In this document: piece by piece, positions 12,313 to 24,479 of the stretch
How the letters are laid out: each line of letters opens with the position of its first letter
How positions within the stretch are numbered: the stretch's first letter is position 1
DNA from: Branchiostoma floridae
Taxonomy: Eukaryota > Chordata > Leptocardii > Amphioxiformes > Branchiostomatidae
Assembly: GCF_000003815.2 (NCBI RefSeq)
Contig: NC_049988.1
Span: 22,093,642 to 22,157,641, forward strand
Reading direction: 5' to 3'
Length of the DNA stretch: 64,000 nt
Made by a program: the position numbers and the translations under genes
The notes under the pieces: model-generated
The model's database searches: none
Told to the model about the DNA's origin: nothing
Seen by the model: the letters and a program-made list of their open reading frames with translations, nothing else

Positions 12313-12362
12313 AGGTCAGGGGTCATGCATGTGTCAGAGGAATAGTTCAAGGTCAAAGGTGA
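12313..12362 (+). promoter_or_regulatory. Two DR1 nuclear-receptor-type sites
   Basis: AGGTCA G GGGTCA (12313-12325) and AGGTCA A AGGTGA (12350-12362) are direct repeats with one-base spacing, the HNF4/RXR-type architecture. The second is preceded by TCA, giving an extended TCAAGGTCA half-site. Occupancy is unknown. Confidence 0.35.
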
Positions 12363-12529
12363 CGGGAGTTCTGTTGTAAGGGGGGGTGCCAACAGGAAGG
12401 TCACACACCAGACAGGCACAACTTAATACTGTACAGGTCATACTGTCATGGTGTGATGTATATACAATACATGTACTCTACCCTAAGGGAGTAAAGACTA
12501 CTTACTGTTTTTTACTTATCTGTCCATCT

Positions 12530-12797
12530 GTTTGTATGTGTGTCTGTGTGTGTGTGTCTGTATGTGTGTGTGTGTCTGTATGTGTGTGTGTGTCTGTATG
12601 TGTGTGTGTGTCTGTATGTGTGTGTGTCTCTGTGTGTGTTTGTGCGTTTGTGTGTGTATGTATGTGTGTATCTGTGTGTCTGTGTGTGTGTGCATGTGTG
12701 TCTGTGAGTGTGTGTGTCTCTGTGTTAGTGGGTCCTGTGTGAGTGTGTGTGAGTATGTGTGTGTGTGAGTGCCTGTGTGTGTGTGTGTCTGTGTTTT
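12530..12797. repeat. Complex TG microsatellite
   Basis: tgtgtgtgtctgtatg and related words over about 265 bases, with a near-regular 20-base higher-order unit at the start. Open frames of 66-118 codons on both strands are Val/Cys or His/Thr artefacts. Confidence 0.97.
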
Positions 12798-13026
12798 CAC
12801 AATTCCTAATATACACAACACAGCATTGCCATACATTATTGCTGATCAGAATCAGATCCTACTTCTGTCAAAGCAGCATGGGTAAGTGGACGAAGCCTGC
12901 CATCTCTGATCGCATGTTTCCCCAAAGCACCCCTCCTTCATAAAAAGTCTGAGTTAGAGATTCAAGAAGCTCTCACATCAAAATCTCTTGAAGAGTCAAC
13001 ACCTCCGTTTACGACTCGAACCATAA

Positions 13027-13389
13027 GGCCACACCAATTTAATTTCTTGGTTCACGGATTTTTACATAAAAAATATGGAGCGAGAGGGCAAAATAAAAAT
13101 AAAAATAAAAACTGTAAAATGGTTGGGGTAAAGGTAACGGCTAATGCAAAACATAAAGAAAAAAAGTTTTCAGCTTGAAGTACAAAAACACTATTATTGT
13201 ACAGTAACAGCACCTGTACCCACACTTTAAGGAGCTTATAATATAAAGGCCACTTTGCTACACCAGAAAGTTGGTGAATAGTTTCATTAATGGTGAAAAT
13301 TTGCTGAGTGGTAATTCTTATTTTTATTTTTTTTTCCAAAAAATAGGAGCGAGCGAATCCGTGAACCAAGAAATTAAATTGGTGTGGCC
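13027..13389. mobile_element. GGCC-ended foldback element (Harbinger-like), 363 bp
   Basis: The terminal inverted repeats ggccacaccaatttaatttc / gaaattaaattggtgtggcc are about 35 bases long and flanked by taa on both sides. The 3-bp TWA duplication is typical of PIF/Harbinger insertion. An almost identical copy lies inverted at 58603-58967. There is no transposase, so it is non-autonomous. Confidence 0.85.
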
Positions 13390-14239
13390 TAACGTGCACA
13401 ATAAGCTGTAAGTGCTATGGTTCAAGGCAAACACACAGCAGGGGATTTAAGGTGTGTTTGCTTGTTCCATCTCGTTCAAGGTCGACCCTTAAGAGGCCAC
13501 CCGAGCTCCGCACCAAATAAGGAGCCGCAGAAAGCACTTAGCAGGTACCTGTAAGTCTTAAGTAGGGAGGATGGTGATAAAGTCGTGTAAACTAACAGTG
13601 AGTCTATTTGTGCAACCCTCTTGTAAAGTTGTCTTTCGTACATTTTAACTTGCTAAAACATAAGGTAAAGATGACACAATATAACAATGGTATCTAGAGG
13701 AATCTCCAAGCATATGACGTAAAGATCCTGCGGATTTTTCACTGTTTTTGCCCCATTTTCCCCCACTGTTTTACACCTGTTTTGCAACATTTACTGCGGC
13801 TTTCTAGTTGCACATTTTTCCTACGGATACTAACACTGAGAATGAGCCAAAGCCTTACTTGGTACAGCCCTCATACTCAGGGCTCTGGTTTCATGCTAAT
13901 ATTTCAATTTAGTCTTAGCTCTAAAAATCTGAGAACCAACAAACAAAATTGATATGGCCTAACAGGTATGCTCTTGCTATATGCATTGCAGAAAAACATC
14001 TTAATTTTGCCATTTTCCTGATTAAATTCTATTTTCTAATTGCCAGTCCTTCTGTTGCAACATGAAAATATAACATTCATAAATGTAATCATCGAAAATG
14101 GCAGATCAGATTTCACCCCCACAGAACTCTATCAAATTGGCTTTCTCCTTCCTAATCTCTCATCAACGGTATCCAGTTACAGATTACCCACATCTACACA
14201 TCAGGCCCTGACAGAGAATGGGTGTCAAATAACACTTAA

Positions 14240-14460
14240 GATATGGGCTGTGTACCTAAACCCTGTACCTACACCTGTAAAATATTCTACTTACAGGTGT
14301 GGACCTTGTACCTTGGATATTTCTTATACTCCCAAGTTCATTTCCAAGACGATATTGCAAAAAAAGGACCTAAATAGTGTACCTGTACCTGTACAATTGT
14401 TTAGGTACAGGTCCAGACCCTAACACCTGACTTACCTGTACATGTACCTGTACCTGCACC
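14240..14460. repeat. acctgtacctgt-rich foldback-like segment
   Basis: The phrase gtacctgtacctgtac and its inverse ggtacaggt recur in both orientations, with acaggtgtgg / cctgtacctacacctgt arms. It resembles the keyword-type foldback elements, but no clean ends were found. Confidence 0.4.
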
Positions 14461-14876
14461 TGTGCAAACTAAATCACTAGTGGACATCACTACTTTTCCT
14501 GACTATAGAACATCCCATCTCCAAGATGACAATTCCAATAACCCGCCAGATTGAGAATTTCAATCACCTATTAGATTGAGAAAACTTACAAATAGACTTG
14601 TTATGACTTTTGTAGAAAGATGACAATTTCAGTCCTGTTGAATAGAGAAAACTTACAAATAGACTTTTTTTATACTCAAAATGTAGATTTTTACCCAAAT
14701 ATGCCAATTTACCACCAAAGAAGACCGAGGACATGTCAATCATGTTGCACAACCCTTGTAACACCAAGCACTTCTGTTCCGTCCTGGGAATTTGCTCAAA
14801 GCCGCCGAGCGAATCCTGCAAAGTGCAAGGTGCTGATGGACGACCGAAACAGATTCTGACAATCGCTCGGTGCGGA

Positions 14877-15475
14877 AACTAAAGAATGCCGAATCACACT
14901 CACAAGATTGTGTGAGTTAGATTTCAGAAACTGTGACACAAATCCATGACAAACTGGGATTCGAACCCTTGACCATCCCCATCTCAAACTACGACTCAAG
15001 TCAAACCCACGACCAACCCCATTTAAACTAAAGAATGCCGAATCACACTCACAAGATTGTGTGAGTTAGATTTCAGAAAACTGTGACACAAACCCAGGAC
15101 AAACTGGGAATCGAACCCTCAACCACCACCATTCAAACTATGACTCAAACCCACGACCAACCCCATATAAACTAAAGAATGCCGAATCACACTCACAAGA
15201 TTGTGTGAGTTAGATTTCAGAAACTGTGACACAAACCCATGACAAACTGGGATTCGAACCCTCAACCACCCCCATTTCAAACTATGACTCAAACCCACGA
15301 CCAACCCCATATAAACTAAACAATGCCGAATCACACTCACAAGATTGTGTGAGTTAGATTTCAGAAACTGTGACACAAAATCATTACAAACTGGGATTCG
15401 AACCCACGACCAACCCCATTTAAACTAAAGAATGTGGAATTACACTTAAAGATTGTGTGAGTTAGATTTCAGAAT
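14877..15475. repeat. Tandem array, 144-149-bp unit, four copies plus a partial
   Basis: Units start at 14877, 15026, 15170, 15314 and 15423 (spacing 149, 144, 144, 109). Each holds a near-palindrome around cactcacaagattgtgtgag and a gggattcgaaccc word, the reverse complement of a tRNA/SINE B box. The array probably grew from a minus-strand SINE piece. Confidence 0.9.
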
Positions 15476-15739
15476 CTCGAAGTGAATTTAAGACGCACTT
15501 CCGTGCTGATCTAAAGACTTTGTTGAAAGTCGTGGAGCGGATCGAACTAAGTACGAAGTGCTGATTGACGTTAGTGAAGCATCCTGACGTTAGGTTAGTG
15601 GGTAAAGACCGTGTATAAAGGTTACGTCCGGGCTGGAACGACTGGCATGTTTCTTTGATCCACTTACACATAACACCAGCCCACCCAGTGCACCAGGGGG
15701 GTGCGAGACATGGCCGGGGCGTCTTTTTATAATAATCTA

Positions 15740-16110
15740 TGTGGGAGTGGGTTTGTGCTAGAGGTGGATACAGGGGCGGTCGTGGGTTGTAGTCCCAGTT
15801 TGATACGGTTATAGTTGTGGGTTTGTGTCCCATTTTGATATGGGGGTGGTCGTGGGTTTGTGTCCCATTTTGATATGGGGGTGGCATGGGTTGTAGTCCC
15901 AGTTTGGTACGGGTATAGTCGTGGGTTTGTGTCCCAGTTTGATATGGGGGTGGTCGTGGGTCTGTGTCCCAGTTTGCCGTGGGTTTTAGTCCCGATTTGA
16001 TATGGGTGTAGTCGTGGGTTTGTTTCCCAGTTTGATATACCACCCCCATAACAAACTGGGACTCGACCCACGACAAAGTGGGACTCATGGGTTTGAATCC
16101 CAGCTTGTCC
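15740..16110. repeat. Tandem array, about 35-bp unit, eight or nine copies
   Basis: The unit reads gtgggtttgtgtcccagttt then gatatgggggtg. It resembles the gggtttgaatcccagcttg word at 16089, i.e. a plus-strand B-box-like core. Near 16045-16075 the orientation flips (aacaaactgggactcgaccc). Long frames on the minus strand are repeat artefacts. Confidence 0.88.
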
Positions 16111-16119
16111 TGCATATGT

Positions 16120-17020
16120 TCCCCACTTACATTCCCAACACATATTTCACAACACCAATGGCAAAACACAGATTTTAAACCCGAATTACAAAAATGACAC
16201 CTCTATACAAGCGCCCATGGATACAATTGTAGTTTGACTTGATTGCCTTTTGAGGCCTCTTCCATAAGGTCTTAAAAGAGTTAAATGATGTCTAAGTATG
16301 TGTGTAAATGCTCACCAGAGCGGTAGTTGCACCAGTACATGGCGACAAAGCACAAATTATGAACAGATTTTCAGGTCACCGGAAAAGGTGAATATCGTTA
16401 CAGTTCAGAAGGCAACAATGACACAAGTTGGCCGCAAATTGACGACTTGCCACAGAAGTTCGCCACACTCCCATTGCCTGCAGGGCACTCATTATTAGTA
16501 TTTACAGACCGACGTTAACTTTTCCCCAGATTTGAAGGTCGACTACCACGAAACAATGTTCCCAACACTGTGACACAGAGAAAGGCTTTAAACGGCTTTT
16601 TAGCGCTCTACATCATCTGCACGTAAAAATGCGAGTCAAGAATGTTCCAAACTCCGTCACAACTCATGTGACTATAAAAGTCATGTGCATTGTTTAAGCT
16701 CAACTCAAGTATACACCATAGCTCATACATACAATACCTGTTACTAAAATATCCCTTTTGCATGAACTGAATTCATAACTGGCTTAAAACTAAAATACTA
16801 GACGGGTTACACTAGGTCCCAAAATTGTATTCATTATTATTTTTTTCTATTGTTGGTGTGTACCTTCCAGAGTGGAAGCAAGTACATGTATCTACAAGCA
16901 AGATAAAACCTTCAAACGTTTCACCTGTTCTATGACTTCCTTCTGTAGTCTACTTCACCTTGCAATTGTATACATACACAATGTACCTTAGAGCTATCCT
17001 TGCATACAGAATACTCTGCA
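16120..17020. other. Intronic sequence, nothing recognised
   Basis: Mixed AT-rich sequence without a supported exon, array or transposon end. Short frames do not look like proteins. Confidence 0.5.
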
Positions 17021-17022
17021 AT

Positions 17023-17115
17023 GCTGTCTGACCCTTGCCTCTTCCCTCATGACCTCGATGAAAAGCGGCCTGCAGGCCGATTTCAGCTTTCATGAATAAA
17101 CCAAGGTTCAAACAA
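17023..17115 (+). mobile_element. Retroelement 3' tail fragment
   Basis: The same block as at 6315-6405, here with the more complete gcggcctgcaggccgatttc phrase and an aataaaccaaggttcaaac end. A different fragment (attgcacgacgttactccca) follows. Confidence 0.65.
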
Positions 17116-17275
17116 GTCAAACATTTATTGCACGACGTTACTCCCAGGTACAATTAATGCAAGGTGAACACTCTCCTACTTTGACATTATCACTACAGGA
17201 GGACTCTATAATAACAGCTAAGATTTTTTTGGGGGGATGGGGGGGTCCAGGTTGTGCTTCTGTGCAAACCTGTTT

Positions 17276-17510
17276 ATTTACATTCCTGCAGTGCACCCAT
17301 GTGAACTACTCATATTAGTCACCCCGGGTCTTCCCTGTGTAGGACAAGTGCCATTATTGGCTACACTACTGGCAGTTTCAACACCATACCTGCCTGACAT
17401 CGACCTCAGTAACCTGTATTATCTGTATTATGCATTTACATTCTTGCAGTGCAGCCATGTGCAGCACTCTCATATGGCACACTGGGTCTTCCCTGTGAGT
17501 AGGACAGGCT
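17276..17510. repeat. Pair of diverged direct repeats
   Basis: tttacattcctgcagtgca with a ctgggtcttccctgtg piece occurs at 17276-17350 and again at 17436-17510. The 118-codon frame across both is hydrophobic by composition but is not a recognised protein. Confidence 0.6.
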
Positions 17511-17959
17511 CAATAACTGCTTTCATTGAAAGAAGTACTAACCCATATTTCAATTTCAAAATTCTTCTTCACCAGAAAGTCAGTTGGGTCTAGTAGTTTA
17601 TGACCATACAAAGAAAGCAAACAAAGTTGTTTAACTCAAACTCAGGGAGAAGATTGAATCGTGTACATGTATGTCCCTGTGTCATGTGTTCCCTACATAG
17701 GACATACAACCCCCAAACTTCTAACTAAAGCAATCTACAGGACGCACAACAACAGGTGATACAGTCAGTGTGTGATGTCCTTGACCTTGACACAACTCAA
17801 ATACAGAAGGACGCAGACTTCAGCAAGAATGGCTGAGTTACCACCTTGCTAGCACCTCTAATTAATAAAGAGATGTACATACCTTGACTTTTAAACTTAA
17901 AAACAATGGAAAAAATCCCCATATTTAGAAGTATTTTCATCAAATCTGTGACTTCTTTA

Positions 17960-18098
17960 TAAAGGTATAAACTTGTGCCCTTCGAGTATGGCTATCAGTC
18001 CATCTTGACCTAGTCTTACACTCTTGCGAGACAAGATCACTCCGTGAACAAGATGGACTGATAGCCATCAAAAATTTGAGGTGCGTGTGTATGTACCT
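17960..18098. mobile_element. Palindromic foldback element
   Basis: A perfect 20-base inverted repeat (atggctatcagtccatcttg at 17988-18007 and its complement at 18049-18068) lies inside weaker outer arms aaaggtataaacttgtgc / gtgtgtatgtaccttt. Confidence 0.7.
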
Positions 18099-18180
18099 TT
18101 AAAAAAAAGTCACTGCTAATGAAAATTCTATTAACTGTGCTCATACCTGACTAATGAATCTCTTCAACATTGCATTTTTC

Positions 18181-18300
18181 TAATCTCCAAGCAGATCCTA
18201 CGGTGCCATAAGATAGTATCAAAGCTGGCCAAGGAGTGTAGCCGGCTAAGGGAGTCACACGGGAAGTTTGATACTGCACCGTGGATCTGGTTTGAGATTA
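18181..18300. mobile_element. TAATCTCC-ended foldback element (Mutator-like), short copy
   Basis: Ends taatctccaagcagatccta and ...ggatctggtttgagatta. The 9 bases outside are gcatttttc and acatttttc (8 of 9 match). A 9-bp duplication and terminal inverted repeats fit a Mutator-like non-autonomous element. Confidence 0.8.
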
Positions 18301-18800
18301 ACATTTTTCCACGAAATTAGCCCGTGCAAAAATACACCCGCTTGCAGTTTTCTACATTTCCAACCTTCATGAAGTTCAAGTTCATCGCCACGGTGACAGG
18401 AGTGGGTAAGTTATGGGTTTGTTGGTTCCTTGGCATGAGAAGGAACATTCCCAACCCTTATCGTATCAGCCCGGGTCGTCTCAGAACAACTGACAAGCAG
18501 CTGGCGGCACAAAGGATAAACAGATGACAAGACAAAGTGGGAGAAGTGCTGATATAAGGAAGTTTACTCCTCGGCTGAGTCAGGTGTATAAATTCACGGA
18601 GGAGTTACAACGTGTAGTTGCTCTGAGGAAAGGTCAATACATACATACATACATACATAGTCGTACTCTTAGTAGCATAAACAAAGCCCGCTTCCAGTAT
18701 GATCTATCATGAGAAAAGGTCAAATGTATTCTGTAACGACCAACTGGACGGTGGAACTATAAAAATATCTGCCCCGTTCGTCACCTGTTTTGGGGCCAAC

Positions 18801-19308
18801 GCTAGTTCACCTTTATCTGCAAGGGAACCTATTTCCGTTGCATTTACATGTAGTAGTTTTACAAACAGGGTAATATTGCAGGGATAACAAGTAGACGGAC
18901 GGAGGTTCAAATTGCAATATGACAAAGTACTGCAGTTTGGACAACCAAAGTCCGTCGACTCAACATCCCCGCATGATCCTTAATACCCTGTTTGAAAAAA
19001 CAACAACAACAAAAAACGGATAAAGGTTACCCCATGGATAAAGGTTACCCCATGGATAAAGGTTACCCCACGGATAAAGGTTACCCCATGGATAAAGGTT
19101 ACCCCATGGATAAAGGTTATCCCACGGATAAAGGTTACCCCATGGATAAAGGTTACCCCATGGATAAAGGTTACCCCATGGATAAAGGTTACCCCATGGA
19201 TAAAGGTTACCCCATGGATAAAGGTTACCCCATGGATAAAGGTTACCCCATGGATAAAGGTTATCCCATGGATAAAGGTTACCCCATGGATAAAGGTGAA
19301 ACTAGCCC
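18801..19308. mobile_element. GTTCACCTTTAT-family foldback element expanded by an internal minisatellite
   Basis: It starts ctagttcacctttatctgca and ends gataaaggtgaaactag. The usual middle is present (caaattgcaatat, gtccgtcgact, taataccctgttt). In place of the one ggataaaggttacccc copy found in sister elements, the right arm carries 15 units of it (19018-19300). Confidence 0.85.
19018..19300. repeat. 18-bp minisatellite, 15 units in perfect phase
   Basis: The unit ggataaaggttaccccat repeats every 18 bases without any indel from 19018 to 19288. Variants are catgga/cacgga and two ggttat units. It reads as MDKGYP repeats on plus, but this is a length-multiple-of-three effect, not a gene. Confidence 0.97.
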
Positions 19309-19653
19309 TGGATACTACAAGTTGGGGAAAGAATGAAAAAGCTAAAACTAGGATGGATATGGTACTAACTGTTGACACTGACAGAACCCCCCTCCCCTCC
19401 CAACACTGAACATGGCAAAATGTAAAACCCTCTCCTTTGGTTGCCCATCCATTTCCAACATTACTTTACAGTGACGAATAGTGGATTGTAGAAACATGTA
19501 GGTCATCGAAATCCTTACTGTCTTCCTTGTCCATTATTACTTGGGGTATGAGAACTCGTCTGTCATTTTTCACAAATGTTAATCCAATGACAAATGTTAT
19601 ATACAGGATCTCATAAGGTTGATAAGGCCAGCATCATAGCATCTGTAACAGAT

Positions 19654-20005
19654 CAGGGCTTGAAATACTTTTTTCTGCACACCTGCACTGGTGCGGGTAG
19701 CACTGAAAATTACCTGCACCTGACAAATTTTATCTGCACCACTCTGAAATTATGAAGTATGAATCATACTAAAAACTGTTTAGGAGCCATTGCTATTTTT
19801 TCTTCTATACTCAGTTTCAGTTACAGTCAATGCAGCTATTAACAATCCATATAGTATACACCTACATGTACATCATATGCCATTTATGTATAAAACCCAG
19901 TACATAGACCAGTTCAGGTTAGGTGCAGGTAGACACCAGAAATACCTGCACAGCTCCAATTTTACCTGCACAAACCTGCATACACAGGGTGTATTTCCAG
20001 CCCTG
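19654..20005. mobile_element. CAGGG...CCCTG foldback element, keyword acctgcacc
   Basis: Ends cagggcttgaaatac / gtatttccagccctg, with cagat directly outside both ends. The interior repeats cacctgcactggtgc, tacctgcacc and tgcaggta words. Sister copies with the same keyword lie at 29179-29552, 37573-37890 and 50690-51037. Confidence 0.85.
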
Positions 20006-20289
20006 CAGATGCATACAACAAGTCTAAGCATTGATTATGTCTACCCGGCCAGCGTAGATTGCATTTGTACCAGTAAGTTTTATGGATGACATCCTGTGTA
20101 AACCCCAAATCTGTTTTGCGATTCGTTCTGCGATAGAACGTTTTACGATGTGTGCTTTCATCGATAGCTTTACGCAGCAACTTTTCATTTTTGCGGTAGC
20201 TTTACGACAGCATTTTGGCAAATTCTCAATTTGTGTCGATTTCTACAGCCGTGTCGCAAACATCATTCGATAAAAGATGATGCCACCAC

Positions 20290-20930
20290 ATTGAGGACCC
20301 TCCAGTGACAATCTTGGGATTTTATATCGGTGTAAAAGATCTTCTGTTGTCATCTTGACCAGGAGCTAAATTTTTCACATCAAAACGTCCAAGAACCGAT
20401 GAAATACATTGACGTAGCCTAATGATATGAAACATGTGACCTAACCATGGCAGGAAGGAGTATTGTCTACATGTAACTCACATCATATGGCATCACTTAT
20501 CAGTCAAAATGACCTACATTTCTTACTTTTCCAGGAGAAAACAGGCCAAAATCAATGTGGAAGTGGATACACCACACAGAAACAAGGCTGACAAGCCGAC
20601 ATCTAACGTGTACTGTCACATTTTGGATCGTAATTAGTTTAAACTTCAGCCGACCCGCTCGTATATCTTTCCTGTCCAAACTATCTCCCCTTGATCACAT
20701 TTCCATCCACCATTTCCTGCGAAAACTGATAAATGGACCACAAGCCACAACAACAGATTTTCTTGGTTTTCAGACATCTTTAAATTCTGTAAAAGGATGA
20801 AACGAAACCAGATGCCTCTGTGGGTGTAAGATTTGACCCAACTTATTATTAGAATCTTAAACTCTTGTCACCTTCGCAAGATTTTTGCATTTGGTAATAA
20901 AGACGGGAAAGAACAAATGGCAAACTGGAT
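20290..20930. other. Intronic sequence, nothing recognised
   Basis: No supported exon or repeat end. Short open frames lack protein-like composition. Confidence 0.45.
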
Positions 20931-21020
20931 AGAGTGAGTGAGGGAGATAGTGAGTGAGAGTGAGTCAGAATGAGAGTGAGTGAGTGAGTGTGTGAGTGTG
21001 TGAGTGAATGAGTGAGTGTG
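20930..21020. repeat. GAGT microsatellite
   Basis: Imperfect gagtgagtgagtg run with gtgt interruptions. Confidence 0.95.
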
Positions 21021-21954
21021 CAAATGATTGATTCACTGAGCTATTCCAAATCAGCATTCTTTCCCTCAACCCAAGAATCTTCAAATCAGTTTGACATTGT
21101 TCAAGAAACCACAAGCAGAAACCTGAAGTCTTAGAATCAGCCTTTAAGATACAGGTTATTAAGAACAAGACATCAAGGTCTCAGACCTAAATTCCATATC
21201 TAACGGGCTTGCATCACTGGCGCAACAGACAGTAAAATTACTGTAAATGGTCGGCGAGTGTATCCCCTTATCCGTTATCGATGGAATCATCTTTTCCGAC
21301 AACCGCGGGTGAAATCTTGGGAATCAACCATTTTCGCAGACAGCGTTTTTCGCTCCGACCGAAATAAAGTATGCACGGTAATGGTGGTCACGTGATGTAC
21401 TGACCCACTTTCAAACAGAACAACTGACTTGTAGCGAAGAATGACAAATGTCAATTGCGCCAGGTTGTTGTGCGGAGTCATGAGATAATCCGTCACGTAT
21501 TATAGAGGCATCATGACCACAAAGGAACGTTTTAACAGCCGAATACCCGCATCTACACCTATACACTGGGGCACAGAGGCACAAACCGAAATACAAAGTT
21601 GTAATGAATACACTGCATCACAAAATGGTGAAAAGAAATAATCTGTCAAACTCAAATTCAAGTCTTGAACACTGGCACAGAAATATGCATATATTGGTGT
21701 TGATTGATATATTACACAGAAATATGCATAGATTGGTGTTTTGCTATTTACAAGTCTGTCATTATTCAGTATTTGAATCTGGATTATTTATACTGCTGCT
21801 GAGGTCCCAGACACGGGTAGGCAGTAGTTGGCTAGTGGTCAATGATTATCTAAAATCTTTATCACTTTTAGGTGCTGTATTATTAGATGGATCTAAAATT
21901 TGGAAACTGCATACTAGTGCATAGTGTTTAGGTATCTGAAGATTGCCCACAAGA

Positions 21955-22650
21955 TTAGCTTTGACCAGAAATGGTTGGTATTTTCGATAAAATGCAAAAG
22001 TACCAAAGGCCATGTACTCAAGAGTCAAACACAACTTCTCAATTGTTCTACAGCAATATCAGTACATACATTGTATATATATGTATGGATCCCCTAATTT
22101 GGACACTTTAAGAATCCATCAAGGTAAACACATTTGACCTTGAGTCCCAAGAAACATGTCTTAGTTCCCCGCCCTTGACCTGGCGGGTTAAGAAGAAAGC
22201 CAGCTGTGAAACGAAGTTACCAGATCCATACCAGACAGCAGGAACGATCCTCAATTATTGCTTTTTATTGGAGCTGCTTTGACATCTCCAGATGACTGGG
22301 GCTATTAGCTTGACCAGAAATAGTTGGACCCAATGGTAGGTATTTTCGATAAAATGCAACTAAAGCACAATCACCAAAGGGCATGTACTCGAGAGTCAAA
22401 CACAACTCTTCAATTGTTCTACAGCAATGTCAGTACATACATGTATATATACTGTATATGGATCCCCTAATTTGGACACTTTAAGAATCCATCAAGGTAA
22501 ACACATTTGCCCTTGAGTCCCCGGAGAAACATGTCTCAGATCCCCCCCCCCCCTTGACCGGGCCAGTTAAGAAGAAAGCCGGCTGCAAAACGGAGTTGCT
22601 GGATCCATACCAGACAGCAGAAGTGCTTCGCTGTTATTGCTTTTTATTGG
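21955..22650. repeat. Direct duplication of about 350 bases
   Basis: The block from ttgaccagaaatggttgg through gtatggatcccctaatttgg, aatccatcaaggtaaacaca and tgctttttattggagctgct occurs at about 21958-22275 and again at 22309-22650. Differences are scattered substitutions and small indels, so the duplication is not very recent. Confidence 0.9.
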
Positions 22651-22744
22651 AGCTGCTGATTGCAGGAGGGACGCAAAGGGCAGAATCTATCGGGAAACTG
22701 CAGCGATTAGAAATCATCACCAACGGTTAACTTCCAGTCAAGAA

Positions 22745-24345
22745 ATCATTACAGCACAAGACAATGCCCAATACAATAATTTATCAGATATTTAAGTCAA
22801 TTGTTTTGTCTCAGAAGGCCCAATAAACTTGACTTTCTGGGTGATATAAGTTTTGCAACTCTAAGAGATAAGAAATGATCGCTAGAAATCTAACATGCAT
22901 TGGCATAATAAAGGTAGTAAGACTTTTATACCGGTAGATTAAAAATACTGGAACTTAAAGAGATCTACACATGCAACAATAGTTATTTCTGAGCTGTGCA
23001 CACTTCAGACATCTAGGTGTCCAATACACCATTTACAAAGCATCGATAACAATGCATTCGAAGACAACAAGGCCAAAAGTTTTCAGTATACTTTTTTTTA
23101 AATTTCGGGGAAGGCAGCTCGTCGTGGGACGAACACACTGTCACATTCATTGCCAAATTTATAGATCATAATTACACATGCTCACGGCACAAGACGAACA
23201 TGATTCAACAACAATCTTGAATTTCTGTTGGTGACCTACAACTCATGTAAAAGTGTGAAGAACCGTTGCATAATAGCCCGGATCTACGACTGAATGGGCA
23301 AAATTGAACGTACACAGCCATTTTCCCGCCATTTTTATATCTACGCTAGCAGTGAAGTGTTACGTCATAGCGGTTGTGACGGACAGAAGTTAAATGAAAA
23401 TTCTTGACAGTATACGTTCGTTTTCTCATGACATTTTGTATGCTCATGCAGGTTTATGTTTTATGCATTTACTGACAGAAAAGGAAGGAACATCAGAGGA
23501 TGTATAAATGTACATAGCGGCAGTTAATTGTGCCGTGTTTCTTCCTACCGGTATTTTGTACCCCCTCCCAACCACGCGCCCGTTCGCCGTGTAATTCCGC
23601 GGCGTGTTACAATTACAATATTACGCTTTTAGCAGGACAAGAGTGGCAGAAAATTTACACAGAAGAAGTGGCAAGGGTAACCTATAACAGCAACATGTAA
23701 CTGGAGAAAATGATGCGTTGACAATTTATCAAATCAGTATGGCTAGAGAAATCGTCGTAAACGTACCGGTATTATGATAATAGATGTTACAAAAGACACA
23801 AAAGACAATGTCAAATGTCTGTAGAGAAGCCAACATACATCATAGCATGATGCTTCGTCAATTGATCAGATATTTAGTCAATTGTTTTGTCTCATAAGAT
23901 GTAATAAACTAGACTTTCTGGGTGATGTAACTCGAGAGATCAGAAATCGTTACTTTGCAAGAGCTGCATAAGACAATGTCAACTGTCTGTAGAGATTCCA
24001 ATATACATCATAACATGGTGCTTCATCAGATATTTAGTCAATTTCTTCGTCTCGTAAGTCTTAAAGGCCTTGTAAACTAGACTTTCTGGGTGATAGAACT
24101 CGAGAGATCAGAAATCGTTACTTCGCAAGTATAAGACAACGTCCAATGTCTGTAGGGATGCCAATATACATCATAACGAGGCCCCTAATCAATAAATCAG
24201 ATATTTAGTCAATTGTTTCGTCTCATAAGGCCTAATATAATAACCTTGAATGATATAACACCAGAGATAAAAACCATCACCTCGCAAGAGTTGCAAAAGA
24301 CAATATGCCATATGTCTGCAGAGATGCCAGTATACATCGTAAAAT
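22745..24345. repeat. Interrupted array, unit about 165 bases
   Basis: The phrases gacaatgtcaaatgtctgta, cagatatttagtcaattg, cgtctcataag, actagactttctgggtgat and gagatcagaaatcgttac recur near 22760, 23810, 23970, 24130 and 24295. The first copy is separated from the rest by about 900 bases of other sequence (22890-23790). Confidence 0.85.
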
Positions 24346-24424
24346 GGCGCTTCAATCAATCAATCAATCAAATAATCAGTCAGTTGATTCAAACGTCTCA
24401 AAAAGCAATACAAACCTGTCTTTA

Positions 24425-24475
24425 ATTAAATACAGTGAATATAGGTTACCCTGCGGATAAAGGTGAACTACCATA
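24425..24475. mobile_element. Solo end of a GTTCACCTTTAT-family element
   Basis: ggttaccctgcggataaagg then tgaact matches the right terminus of the elements at 3987-4194 and 44283-44495. The remainder is missing. Confidence 0.6.
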
Positions 24476-24479
24476 ACGG

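Noticed and set aside
12386-12836. Open frames of 66-118 codons on both strands
   Set aside because: They are translations of the TG/CA microsatellite.
15462-16169. 235- and 138-codon minus frames
   Set aside because: They run through the 35-bp tandem array and use its periodicity.
18980-19378. MDKGYP / GVTFIH repeat frames on both strands
   Set aside because: An 18-base unit without indels keeps all frames open. The array derives from a transposon end.
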